From: a virus
Strand: one strand, 5' to 3'
Length of the DNA: 50,676 nucleotides
IMG/VR virus record: IMGVR_UViG_3300034375_011447
Location: 1 to 50,676 of that record
Shown here one piece after another: positions 23,206 to 30,911 of the stretch (position 1 is its first letter; every line of letters begins with the position of its first letter). Position numbers and translations under genes: made by a program. The notes beneath the pieces were generated by a model that worked only from the letters and a program-made list of their open reading frames with translations, made no database searches and was not told where the DNA came from.

Positions 23206-23249
23206 ATCCGAGTAAATCCCCCGAATCCAAACTATCCGAGGTATCTAAC

Positions 23250-24170
23250 ATGGCATTTGCCGATCTTAAAAAGCAATCTAAACTTGGTTCTTTGACTGCT
23301 AAATTAGTCAAAGAAGTAGAAAAAATGAATAATACTGGCAATTCCAGTGATGAGCGTGTATGGAAACTGGAATGTGATAAAAGTGGTAACGGTTATGCTG
23401 TTATTCGCTTCCTCCCCGCACCTGATGGTGAAGATCTTCCGTTTGTAAAGATTTATTCACACGCATTTCAAGGTCCTGGCGGTTGGTTAATCGATAATTG
23501 CCTGACCACTATCAATCAAAAGTGTCCTGTTTGTGAGCACAATTCTGGACTATGGAACAATGGAACTGATGCAGGTAAAGAAGTTGCTCGTAAACAAAAG
23601 CGTAAACTGACTTACGTCTCTAACATCTACGTTGTGAAGGATCCTGCAAATCCTGCTAATGAAGGTAAGGTATTCTTATTTAAGTATGGTAAGAAAATCT
23701 TTGATAAGATTACCGAAGCAATGCAACCTGAGTTTGAAGATGAGCAAGCAATTGATCCATTTGATTTCTGGCAAGGTGCTAACTTTAAACTGAAGGCAAA
23801 GAACGTTGCTGGTTATCGTAATTATGATTCCAGTGAATTTTCAAATCAAGGTGCTCTTCTGGATGACGATGATGCTATGGAAGCAATCTGGAAGAAACAG
23901 CATTCTCTTGCTGAATTCATCTCCCCAAGTGAATTTAAAACCTATGATGAACTGAAAAAGCGTATGGGTTCTGTTCTTGGAACTAAAACTTCTACTCGTA
24001 TTGATGAAGAAGTTGAAGATGAAGAAGAGTACACTCGTGGTTCTTCTCGTGAACTCACTGAGGATCTTCGTCAAGAAATTAGTAACTTGAAACCAAGTCG
24101 TACTGCAACATCAAATGATGATGAGGACGATGACGCCCTCAGTTACTTTGCTCGTTTGGCAGAAGACTGA
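23250..24170 (+). CDS. 32: single-stranded DNA-binding protein gp32, 306 aa
   Basis: It has the T4 gp32 layout: a basic N-terminal cooperative-binding domain (MAFADLKKQSKLGSLTAKLV), an OB-fold core with YAVIRFLPAPDGEDLPFVKIY, a zinc-binding region with CPVC and an upstream cysteine/histidine pair (YSHAFQG, DNCLTTINQKCPVCEH), and a very acidic C-terminal tail (SNDDEDDDALSYFARLAED). ATG 23250 is preceded by GAGGT; a TTG further upstream would put the promoter inside the gene and is rejected. It coats single strands in replication and recombination and works with gp59, encoded just before. Terminated by a strong hairpin. Confidence 0.93.
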   Translation: MAFADLKKQSKLGSLTAKLVKEVEKMNNTGNSSDERVWKLECDKSGNGYAVIRFLPAPDGEDLPFVKIYSHAFQGPGGWLIDNCLTTINQKCPVCEHNSGLWNNGTDAGKEVARKQKRKLTYVSNIYVVKDPANPANEGKVFLFKYGKKIFDKITEAMQPEFEDEQAIDPFDFWQGANFKLKAKNVAGYRNYDSSEFSNQGALLDDDDAMEAIWKKQHSLAEFISPSEFKTYDELKKRMGSVLGTKTSTRIDEEVEDEEEYTRGSSRELTEDLRQEISNLKPSRTATSNDDEDDDALSYFARLAED

Positions 24171-24184
24171 TCAGGTGCTATAAT

Positions 24185-24212
24185 GAGGGGAGTGAGACCT
24201 CCCCTCTTTTTT
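24185..24212 (+). terminator. rho-independent terminator after gene 32
   Basis: A perfect 8-bp stem (GAGGGGAG with CTCCCCTC), six-base loop and six T. The next ATG follows the T run directly, so the hairpin is also the only leader for the downstream gene. Confidence 0.9.
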
Positions 24213-24803
24213 ATGAAATCTGACTACCATATTGATAGGATTTCTAAGAAGGATGCTGAAGAACTTCTTCTAACCTATCACTATCTTAAAGATTATTCTA
24301 AGGGTTACAAATCAGGATATAATTATGGTTTGTTCCGAAAAAATGAGTTTTCTCCTTTGAATATTGGAGGACCAGTTGGAGTTTGTATTTTTACTGGACT
24401 TCCAGTACCAGAAGTGGCGCAAGGAGCATTTGGATTAGAAAGAAATGAACAAGAAGGACTCTTTGAACTTTCACGACTTTGCATACACCCTGAAACCCAA
24501 CAATCAGAATATAATATCACTTCTTGGTTTGTTTCAAGAGCGATTAAACAGTTACGAAAGGATACTAAAGTTAAAGCAATCATCTCTTACGCTGATAACG
24601 ATTTTCATACTGGCACAATCTATCGCGCTTGTAACTTTAAGTATTGTGGTCTTACAGAACCAAAAAAAGATTTTTACTATGCAGACGGAACTAAACACTC
24701 TCGTGGAAAAGTAAAAGGTGCTGAGGGAGAATGGCGTGAACGCTCCCGCAAGCACCGATATGTTATGACTTTTGATAAAAACCTTAAACTCTTATGGTCA
24801 TAA
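24213..24803 (+). CDS. Mom-like GNAT-fold protein, 196 aa
   Basis: The blocks FELSRLCIHPETQQSEYNITSW, IISYADNDFHTGTIYRACNF, YCGLT and RKHRYVMTF, in order, resemble phage Mu Mom and its relatives, GNAT-like enzymes that modify adenine in phage DNA to block restriction. A role in DNA modification is therefore plausible. The start at 24213 sits directly after the terminator T run with no free ribosome binding site. An in-frame ATG at 24183 has AGGTG upstream but would translate the terminator. Family assignment is by pattern and is moderately sure; the exact modification is unknown. Confidence 0.65.
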   Translation: MKSDYHIDRISKKDAEELLLTYHYLKDYSKGYKSGYNYGLFRKNEFSPLNIGGPVGVCIFTGLPVPEVAQGAFGLERNEQEGLFELSRLCIHPETQQSEYNITSWFVSRAIKQLRKDTKVKAIISYADNDFHTGTIYRACNFKYCGLTEPKKDFYYADGTKHSRGKVKGAEGEWRERSRKHRYVMTFDKNLKLLWS

Positions 24804-25451
24804 TATAGTATTTCTTGTATTTTCTGTCTTTATCAATGTTTCATTAACATACTCCGAGGACCTGTCATAGATTAAAGAAGTTCTCATATCTTTAATTACT
24901 TGTTTTAAATAACCAGGTTTAAGAACATATATTGTTCTTTTTTCATTATTTTTTCTAACTTCATATTCATAGTTACTTATTCCAACAACTGGTGGTGGAC
25001 TAATATTTGATAATTTATTTTGTGGGTCTGGTATAGTAAAGTTTCCATCAACAACTTTTCCTGATGGAAGAATCAATCTATTTTCAGAATCTTTAACTTC
25101 GATAGTTTCGTAATGATGAATTTGATTTAAATTTGATCCATAGATTTCGAAACAGAAATCGTATAAGTCTTTATCTGATAAAGGCCATTGATCTCTTATG
25201 TTTGTTATTCCTGCACTAATCAATACTACCCAATCATACTCCGAACTATTATATAATTCTTTAGCAACTGTATCAGGTCTAGATCCATCTTTTATTTCAT
25301 ATTTGTTGAATAGTGTAAAAACATTTTGAAGATCATCTCTAAGTTTTGCTCTTCTGAACAAATTTTTAACAATTATATATTCATCAGAAGATAGTCTTGT
25401 ATTTAATGGTGACTGATATTCTACGTTAGGAAGTTCTCTGAAATATGTCAT
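24798..25451 (-). CDS. 53: baseplate wedge protein gp53, 217 aa
   Basis: The N-terminal part (MTYFRELPNVEYQSPLNTR, then KNLFRRAKLRDDL, then YNSSEYDWVVLISAGITNIRDQWPLSDKDL) is typical of gp53-like wedge proteins, including the short LysM-like lead-in to a baseplate fold. Gp53 joins the wedge to the hub in T4. The stop of gp48 overlaps its start by one base, so it is the last gene of a four-gene leftward unit. It meets the Mom-like gene tail to tail with a 6-base overlap. Confidence 0.88.
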   Translation of the reverse strand: MTYFRELPNVEYQSPLNTRLSSDEYIIVKNLFRRAKLRDDLQNVFTLFNKYEIKDGSRPDTVAKELYNSSEYDWVVLISAGITNIRDQWPLSDKDLYDFCFEIYGSNLNQIHHYETIEVKDSENRLILPSGKVVDGNFTIPDPQNKLSNISPPPVVGISNYEYEVRKNNEKRTIYVLKPGYLKQVIKDMRTSLIYDRSSEYVNETLIKTENTRNTIL

Positions 25452-26344
25452 TAGTAACCTACTCCTAGTTCACCTTCTCCTTGATTATAATCTTCAGCAT
25501 ATACAATAGATAATTCTTGAAAAGCAAGAGATAATTGTAAATGTACTGGGGTCGCATCTGAATATGTTGCGTATGTTCCCGATGCAGTATAATTAACTCC
25601 CATATTGACTAAGGCACATGGTTTGAATCGATGTAAGAATGGGTGTTCTTTTCCACCACTCATATATGACAATAGAAATACATTTGGTGATTTTATAAAA
25701 AATCCACCACCCGTAGATTCTGCAGATCCTTTACTTGCAGTCATATTTTGTTTGAATAGTCTAATTATCTTTTTAACCATATCAGATTCTGGTTTTGATC
25801 TGGGAATTAAATCATAAGAAAATTGAAATGGTGTTCTAATCGTAGTTCCACCAAATAAAAGTTCTACGTTTTGATTAACTACAGCACCTGTTGCTCTAGA
25901 AACTAGTTGATTGATATTTAATTCTCCACTGATTAATTGCTGTACTGCCAATCCTGCAAATGTTGCCGATGCTGCATTTTGCCCAGTTGCATCAGTAACA
26001 GCACCACCTATTTTATCAAGTGCTCCCTTCACAGCATTCAATCCAGTTTGGAGAGGTGTTCCAGATTTTATTACCTCCTGAGCACCAGACATTAATCCGC
26101 CGGAAACTGCATCTAAACTATTTTCTCCCCAACTCGTAGAATTAGAATCACTTATGTTTTGTGGTATCGGTAAAATAATAGTCTCTAATAATTTTTTATT
26201 ATTTCTAATAGCCTGATCTGTAGTTCCTAAAGCAAATCCACTGCCAGATTGAGATAAACCAGGGGGTATGTATTCGACGATCTCTATCTTTAAATAATCG
26301 TCATTTATACCTATATTTTTTAATGGGTATCTTAATTGAGCCAT
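25451..26344 (-). CDS. 48: baseplate tail-tube cap gp48, 297 aa
   Basis: The layout fits gp48: an N-terminal strand MAQLRYPLKNIG, a glycine- and alanine-rich helical middle (GLNAVKGALDKIGGAVTD), and a tube-like beta domain with TTIRTPFQFSYDLIPRSKPES, KPCALVNMGVNYT and VHLQLSLAFQELSIVYAEDY at the end, as in gp48/gp54/gp19-type tube folds. Gp48 forms the platform on which the tail tube starts. It is preceded by an ATAAATA box on the same strand. Confidence 0.85.
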   Translation of the reverse strand: MAQLRYPLKNIGINDDYLKIEIVEYIPPGLSQSGSGFALGTTDQAIRNNKKLLETIILPIPQNISDSNSTSWGENSLDAVSGGLMSGAQEVIKSGTPLQTGLNAVKGALDKIGGAVTDATGQNAASATFAGLAVQQLISGELNINQLVSRATGAVVNQNVELLFGGTTIRTPFQFSYDLIPRSKPESDMVKKIIRLFKQNMTASKGSAESTGGGFFIKSPNVFLLSYMSGGKEHPFLHRFKPCALVNMGVNYTASGTYATYSDATPVHLQLSLAFQELSIVYAEDYNQGEGELGVGY

Positions 26345-26357
26345 TATTTTTTATAGT

Positions 26358-26364
26358 TATTTAT
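26358..26364 (-). promoter_or_regulatory. late-promoter-like box ATAAATA (leftward)
   Basis: TATTTAT on the plus strand reads ATAAATA leftward, 14 bases before the gp48 start at 26344. Confidence 0.45.
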
Positions 26365-26366
26365 CA

Positions 26367-26924
26367 TCATCTTCTGATAAATTTTGCATAGGGTAATTGT
26401 CTTAGTGAATTAAATTCGTATAAAGATACTGGAAACAGAGGACTTGCTACTTCTGGATATGTATATTGTCTTATTTTTCCCCAATGATAATTGAATCCAA
26501 AAAATCCGTTCTCAGTTATGTCACCTGCAAGAATCAATGGATGTTGATCATATATGATTCCAGGTGTTTTTGCATAATAGATGAATGTGTAATATCCACC
26601 AGAACTAATGCTATTTGATTCATTATCTGATAAAGATTCTATAATTGCATCCATTAATTCTTCTGGAGTTTCACTACCATATAAACTATTAACTAATTTT
26701 TCTATCCTATTGTTGGGTCTATTTTGTAAATTTGGATTTGATCTTCGATAATCTATATCATTTTGAATTAAAGAAATTAATTTTTCTTTATTTAATTTCT
26801 CATACCCACCCGTTCTTCCAGATCCTTTTTCGGAAACATAATAAATTACATACGATTTTGCAATTTGAATTAATTCTTTTTTAGTATATTCGTTTAATGG
26901 TTTTTCGTGTCCTGTTAATGCCAT
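26367..26924 (-). CDS. unknown virion-associated protein between gp48 and gp4, 185 aa
   Basis: The N-terminal 60 residues look like a small helical DNA-binding or SAP-like segment (NEYTKKELIQIAKSYVIYY, then KLNKEKLISLIQNDIDYRR). The C-terminal half is a beta domain with GGYYTFIYYAKTPGIIYDQHP, then LILAGDITENGFFGFNYHWG, ending LRQLPYAKFIRR. A similar order (an end-binding protein next to gp4) exists in T4, where gene 2 precedes gene 4, so a DNA end protector or head-completion role is possible. I cannot confirm homology to gp2. It overlaps gp4 by one base. Confidence 0.5.
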   Translation of the reverse strand: MALTGHEKPLNEYTKKELIQIAKSYVIYYVSEKGSGRTGGYEKLNKEKLISLIQNDIDYRRSNPNLQNRPNNRIEKLVNSLYGSETPEELMDAIIESLSDNESNSISSGGYYTFIYYAKTPGIIYDQHPLILAGDITENGFFGFNYHWGKIRQYTYPEVASPLFPVSLYEFNSLRQLPYAKFIRR

Positions 26925-27361
26925 TATTTGATACCTAGTTCATCTTCGGTTATTATTTTAAATTGCCATTGACGATCTTCACAAAATTCTTTAGCTGCTT
27001 TCCACTTTTCTTGATTTTTTACCCATTCAGTTACTTCAAAAATATATCCCTTTGTTTTCTTTTTTTGAACCTTTGGTTCTATAGTTTGTTTTTTTGGTTT
27101 TATTTCAATTATATATTTTTGAATTTTTCCATCACTTTGTCTCACTTTAACATAAAAATCTGGAAAATATTTGTGAATTTTTCCATCAAGTGGTGATCTA
27201 TATGGAAGTGCTAGTTCTTCAGAACCCCACTCTAAAATATTTTCATTTAAGTCACAATAATTCATGAAACGTCTTTCCCACAAAGAACGATAAATGATAT
27301 TAGTTGGATCTCCCTTATATTTTTTGGGATGTGATGGACTATATTTACCTTTGTATGACAT
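26924..27361 (-). CDS. 4: head completion protein gp4, 145 aa
   Basis: NIIYRSLWERRFMNYCDLNENILEWGSEE and YFPDFYVKV...YIIEIKPKKQT show the endonuclease-like fold of T4 gp4, with E and K in the IEIKP strand. The basic start (YKGKYSPSHPKKYKGDP) fits DNA contact. Gp4 acts at the head-tail connector after DNA packaging. First gene of the leftward unit. Its start adjoins the overlapping promoter pair at 27362-27400. Confidence 0.88.
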   Translation of the reverse strand: MSYKGKYSPSHPKKYKGDPTNIIYRSLWERRFMNYCDLNENILEWGSEELALPYRSPLDGKIHKYFPDFYVKVRQSDGKIQKYIIEIKPKKQTIEPKVQKKKTKGYIFEVTEWVKNQEKWKAAKEFCEDRQWQFKIITEDELGIK

Positions 27362-27400
27362 CTAAATAGTTAATAATATAAACCTAATATAGGTATTTAG
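27362..27400. promoter_or_regulatory. inverted pair of late-promoter-like boxes
   Basis: CTAAATA on the plus strand at 27362-27368 and its mirror TATTTAG at 27394-27400 (CTAAATA leftward) flank 25 AT-rich bases. The rightward box would serve gp54 and the leftward box gp4. The two transcripts would start inward and cross each other. This gap is the only divergent point in the structural region. Confidence 0.55.
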
Positions 27401-27401
27401 A

Positions 27402-28199
27402 GTGCCATATTCACGTAAAATATCCGATATTAAACCACTTTTTACAAATGTTGCTCAAACTTCCCACTATGAAGTTAAATTTGGTGGACTAAGTTCGGAA
27501 TTATTATTTTATCTCTCACAAAGAGGAGTGGATGCGAGATTTATATATGAAGATTTGGGATTGCTTTGCTCATCAACAACTCTTCCAACATTTTCATTTG
27601 CATCTGGTGAAGTATATAATCATATAGGTGTTCAAGAAAAATTTGCACATTCAAAAATTTATGCTCCAATTAACATGGAGTTTTATGTTGATAAAAAATA
27701 TAAAGTAATAAAATTTTTAGAGCATTGGATGGAATTTATGAGTAGTGGATCTCATAATCCAATAGATGGAATTTCTGGACCCATCAATCAGGGGCATGAT
27801 GCATATTTTGTGAGAATGCAGTACCCATCATATTATAAGTCAAATTTTACTACTATAACAAAATTTGAGAGAGATTATAGGAGAGAACTTAACTATAATT
27901 TTATTGGACTTTTCCCAATAAGTGTCTCATCTATTCCAGTTTCATATAGTTCATCTAATGTTATGACTGTATCTGCATCATTTCAATATGAAAGATATGT
28001 TTGTGGAAAGATTAGTAGTCTTCCAATTTATCAAAATACTGATAATAATAAACAATCATCCACACCAAAACAATCGTCTACAGTAGATTCTTCAAAAAGA
28101 TTAATACCTAGATCTCCTGGTTCAATACCTTCTAATGGAGTTGAATTATTTCCCTCCGATTTGACATTATATGAATCTTTATACGGCAAGAGGCAATAA
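27402..28199 (+). CDS. 54: baseplate tail-tube initiator gp54, 265 aa
   Basis: A tube-type beta sandwich: HYEVKFGGLS, SKIYAPINMEFYVDKKYK, VRMQYPSYYKSNFTTI and the C-terminal FIGLFPISVSSIPVSYSSSNV with MTVSASFQYERY, which aligns by eye with the end of T4 gp54 (GCIPISVSAPELSY). The start is GTG at 27402; no ATG gives the conserved N-terminus. About 55 extra residues, rich in serine and proline, follow the core. Gp54 caps gp48 and nucleates the tube. Confidence 0.82.
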   Translation: MPYSRKISDIKPLFTNVAQTSHYEVKFGGLSSELLFYLSQRGVDARFIYEDLGLLCSSTTLPTFSFASGEVYNHIGVQEKFAHSKIYAPINMEFYVDKKYKVIKFLEHWMEFMSSGSHNPIDGISGPINQGHDAYFVRMQYPSYYKSNFTTITKFERDYRRELNYNFIGLFPISVSSIPVSYSSSNVMTVSASFQYERYVCGKISSLPIYQNTDNNKQSSTPKQSSTVDSSKRLIPRSPGSIPSNGVELFPSDLTLYESLYGKRQ

Positions 28200-28202
28200 A
28201 TA
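28196..28202 (+). promoter_or_regulatory. late-promoter-like box ATAAATA
   Basis: ATAAATA overlaps the gp54 stop and lies 26 bases before the gp26 ATG. Confidence 0.4.
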
Positions 28203-28228
28203 AACATACCTGAATTTATGGGATTATT

Positions 28229-28948
28229 ATGCCATTACCTGCCATTTCTACACCAACATATGAGTTGGAAATACCATCATTAAAAAAAAGCATTAAGTAT
28301 AGACCTTTTTTAGTTAAAGAAGAAAAAATATTAATTATTGCGATGGAAAGTGAGGATTCAAATCAAATCGCTGAGGCAATAAAAACTGTTATCTCCAATT
28401 GTATTATAACTCGTGGAGTAAAGGTAGAGAATCTTTCAACATTTGATATAGAATATTTGTTTTTAAATATACGGGGAAAATCTGTAGGAGAGTCTGTAGA
28501 TCTTTTAATTACATGTCCAGATGATGGAAAGACTCAGGTACCAGTTAGTATTAATATTGATGAAATTAATGTAGAAATTGGTGATGATCACTCTCGGGAT
28601 ATTCAACTTGATGGTAATTTATCGATTAGGATGAAATATCCTTCCATGAAAGAATTTGTGAAAACTAATTTTGCAAACGGTCAAGAAATTAGTGTTGATG
28701 ATACATTTGAATTAATATGTTCATGTATTGAGCAAATTTATAATGAAGAGGAATCTTGGTCTGCTTCTGATTGTACAAAAAAAGAACTTATTGGATTTCT
28801 TGAGCAATTAACTTCAAATCAATTTAAGATGATTGAAAAGTTTTTTGAAACTATGCCAAAACTTTCCCATACAATAAAAGTTAGAAATCCAAACACTGAT
28901 GTAGAGAGTGACATTGTAATTGAGGGATTGTCTAGTTTTTTCGCCTAG
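28229..28948 (+). CDS. 26: baseplate hub assembly protein gp26, 239 aa
   Basis: YELEIPSLKKSIKYRPFLVKEEKILIIAME, spread over residues about 10-40, and FDIEYLFLNIRGKSVGE are typical of T4 gp26-like baseplate proteins. A zinc-less beta region follows and then a helical end with SWSASDCTKKELIGFLEQLTS. In T4, gp26 works with gp51 in hub assembly; here a gp51-like gene follows 2 bases after the stop. Confidence 0.88.
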   Translation: MPLPAISTPTYELEIPSLKKSIKYRPFLVKEEKILIIAMESEDSNQIAEAIKTVISNCIITRGVKVENLSTFDIEYLFLNIRGKSVGESVDLLITCPDDGKTQVPVSINIDEINVEIGDDHSRDIQLDGNLSIRMKYPSMKEFVKTNFANGQEISVDDTFELICSCIEQIYNEEESWSASDCTKKELIGFLEQLTSNQFKMIEKFFETMPKLSHTIKVRNPNTDVESDIVIEGLSSFFA

Positions 28949-28950
28949 TT

Positions 28951-29124
28951 ATGGCTCATGAATCTATTGAGTCATATTATAAAGTTAATTTTGCTCTCAT
29001 TCAGCATCATAAATACTCTTTGACAGAGATAGAAAATATGATTCCTTGGGAAAGGGAAGTTTATATTTCCCTTCTTCAACAATATATTGAAGAGGAAAAC
29101 CTAAAGAATAACGCTAATGGCTGA
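28951..29124 (+). CDS. 51: gp51-like hub assembly / chaperone protein, 57 aa
   Basis: MAHESIESYYKVNFALIQHHKYSLTEIENMIPWEREVYI leads to an acidic helical end. The pattern (aromatic start, short loop, ME/IP-W-ER-x-xY, then a charged helix) is that of small tail chaperones placed after gp26 in cyanophages and named gp51 there. At 57 residues it is far shorter than T4 gp51, so the name rests on position and shape. It overlaps the following gene by 8 bases. Confidence 0.6.
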   Translation: MAHESIESYYKVNFALIQHHKYSLTEIENMIPWEREVYISLLQQYIEEENLKNNANG

Positions 29125-30910
29125 GGTTGATTTAAATTCAGTTGCTTCAAGTGGGGTAGATCCCATTACAGGATCTCCATTGTCTAAAGAAGTAAGACAG
29201 GCAATATTTAATAAAACGAGAATATCTGGCACTGCTTTTAATCGAGATAGTTTTATATCTCAGTATGTAAATGATAATAAGCAAAAATTAGAGTTAATAC
29301 AAACTAATCAAGAGTCATTAATTGGTGTTAACACTCAAATTAACAATTTAAACCAGCAGATAGTAACTTTAAATGCTGGTCTTACTACTATTGCTCAATT
29401 ACTCGAAAAAGATGCTGCTGGAGACCAAGCAAGACTAAATGCAGATCTGGAAAAAAATCGACGATATACTGAACAGGAAGTACGAGTAGGAAAAGAAAAC
29501 GAAATTGAAAATAGAATCCAGGCAGCTCTTGTGGTACCAGTTCAAAAATTGGCACCAAAAGTTACTAACATGTTTGAAAATATTAAACGTTCTTTATTAT
29601 TTTTATTTACCGGTTGGTTAACTAATGAAATAGTAAAATATTTTGATGCCCAAAATGAAGGTGATACTGATAAATTAACTGAAATTAAAAATAATATATT
29701 ACAGAAACTGGGAATAGCGGGTGGAGTTTTATTTGCAATTAATGGTGGAATTGGATTAGCAATAAAGTTAATTGTAGGATTAACAGGTAAAATATTATCT
29801 CTTATTGGTAAAGTTATAACTGCTCCATTTGTATCAGGAATAAATGCAATTAGGCGGTTAGTTGGTGGCAATAAAAAACCAGTTCCTTCATCTTCTGCAT
29901 CACCAAAGTCTTCTTCAACTCCAAAACCAACTTCTGGATTTTTTTCTAAGGCAACTTCTATTGCATCTAATGCATTTACTTTAGCCGCTGGAGGTATAGA
30001 TTTTTTAGGTAGAAAATCAGAAGGACAAACTAATCTTCAGGCAGGCGCTGGAAGCGTGTCAAGTATGGCTGCTTCCAGCACTGCAATGAAAGTAACTTCT
30101 AAATTACCTCTTCCCGGAATTGTAAAATTTCCACTTACAATTGGTGCTGGTATGTTGGGTTGGGGTATGGGGGGAAAATTATCCGATACTATGACTGGAG
30201 CGAATAATACTGAAAAATCCGAACCATCTACCACTTCTACTGCTGCAAATTCTACCACCACCACTTCTAATCCACCAAACCCAACTTCAAAACCATCTAC
30301 CACTTCTACTGCTGCAAATTCTACCACCACCACTTCTAATCCACCAAACCCAACTTCAAATACAGTAACTCCTGTAACACCACCACTTTCAACACCACTA
30401 ATAAAATCCCAAAGTTCTCAACCATCTCAGGAAACTAAGATAGAACCTCAAGAGAATTTGATGAAATCACAACCTTCCCTTGTAATACCTGAGGAAAAGG
30501 TTAAACAATATGAAAGAGCTTGGCAATACAAAGATAATCCTCTTGCTAGAGGGAAAATTGAAAGTGCTTGGTCAAAAATGAGTGATGATGATAAACAACA
30601 AGCAAAGCAATGGGCAGAATCAAAGGGGTATGATTGGAGTAAAATGCGGTTAGAGGAACCAAAAGTAACCACACAAACTAAAGAACCGGAAATTTCAGCA
30701 GTAACTAAAGAAGTTCCTAAAATTGATGTTTTACCAGAACCAAAACCAGATGTAATAGTTGCACAGCAACCACAACCAAAACAACAAGTATCTACTCAAT
30801 CTCAACCAAATTATGATGAAAGTGTTACTGATGTTCCATTGATAAAATCGTCAAATCCAGATAATTTTTATATATTATATTCTCTTTTAAATTACAACGT
30901 GGTAATCTAA
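29117..30910 (+). CDS. internal tail protein, tape-measure candidate, 597 aa
   Basis: Residues about 50-130 form a coiled coil (LIGVNTQINNLNQQIVTLNAG...LEKNRRYTEQE). Next come hydrophobic helices (SLLFLFTGWLTNEIVKYF, GVLFAINGGIGLAIKLIVGL), as in tape measure proteins. The C-terminal third is disordered, rich in threonine, serine and proline, and contains an exact 69-bp tandem duplication. It ends SVTDVPLIKSSNPDNFYILY. The place in the order gp26, gp51, X, Y, gp27 is that of gp28/gp29 in T4. Its length matches T4 gp29, but homology is not evident. The FTGWL motif also occurs in the next gene. Confidence 0.5.
   Translation: MAEVDLNSVASSGVDPITGSPLSKEVRQAIFNKTRISGTAFNRDSFISQYVNDNKQKLELIQTNQESLIGVNTQINNLNQQIVTLNAGLTTIAQLLEKDAAGDQARLNADLEKNRRYTEQEVRVGKENEIENRIQAALVVPVQKLAPKVTNMFENIKRSLLFLFTGWLTNEIVKYFDAQNEGDTDKLTEIKNNILQKLGIAGGVLFAINGGIGLAIKLIVGLTGKILSLIGKVITAPFVSGINAIRRLVGGNKKPVPSSSASPKSSSTPKPTSGFFSKATSIASNAFTLAAGGIDFLGRKSEGQTNLQAGAGSVSSMAASSTAMKVTSKLPLPGIVKFPLTIGAGMLGWGMGGKLSDTMTGANNTEKSEPSTTSTAANSTTTTSNPPNPTSKPSTTSTAANSTTTTSNPPNPTSNTVTPVTPPLSTPLIKSQSSQPSQETKIEPQENLMKSQPSLVIPEEKVKQYERAWQYKDNPLARGKIESAWSKMSDDDKQQAKQWAESKGYDWSKMRLEEPKVTTQTKEPEISAVTKEVPKIDVLPEPKPDVIVAQQPQPKQQVSTQSQPNYDESVTDVPLIKSSNPDNFYILYSLLNYNVVI
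30222..30359 (+). repeat. exact 69-bp tandem duplication
   Basis: The 69 bases at 30222-30290 are repeated without change at 30291-30359. This duplicates 23 residues of a Thr/Ser/Pro/Asn linker in frame. The copies are identical, so the duplication is recent or kept identical by slippage. Confidence 0.9.
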
Positions 30911-30911
30911 G

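Noticed and set aside
23196-23249. TTG start for gp32 at 23196
   Set aside because: This would put the -10 box within the coding sequence; ATG 23250 has a good ribosome binding site and gives the normal gp32 N-terminus.
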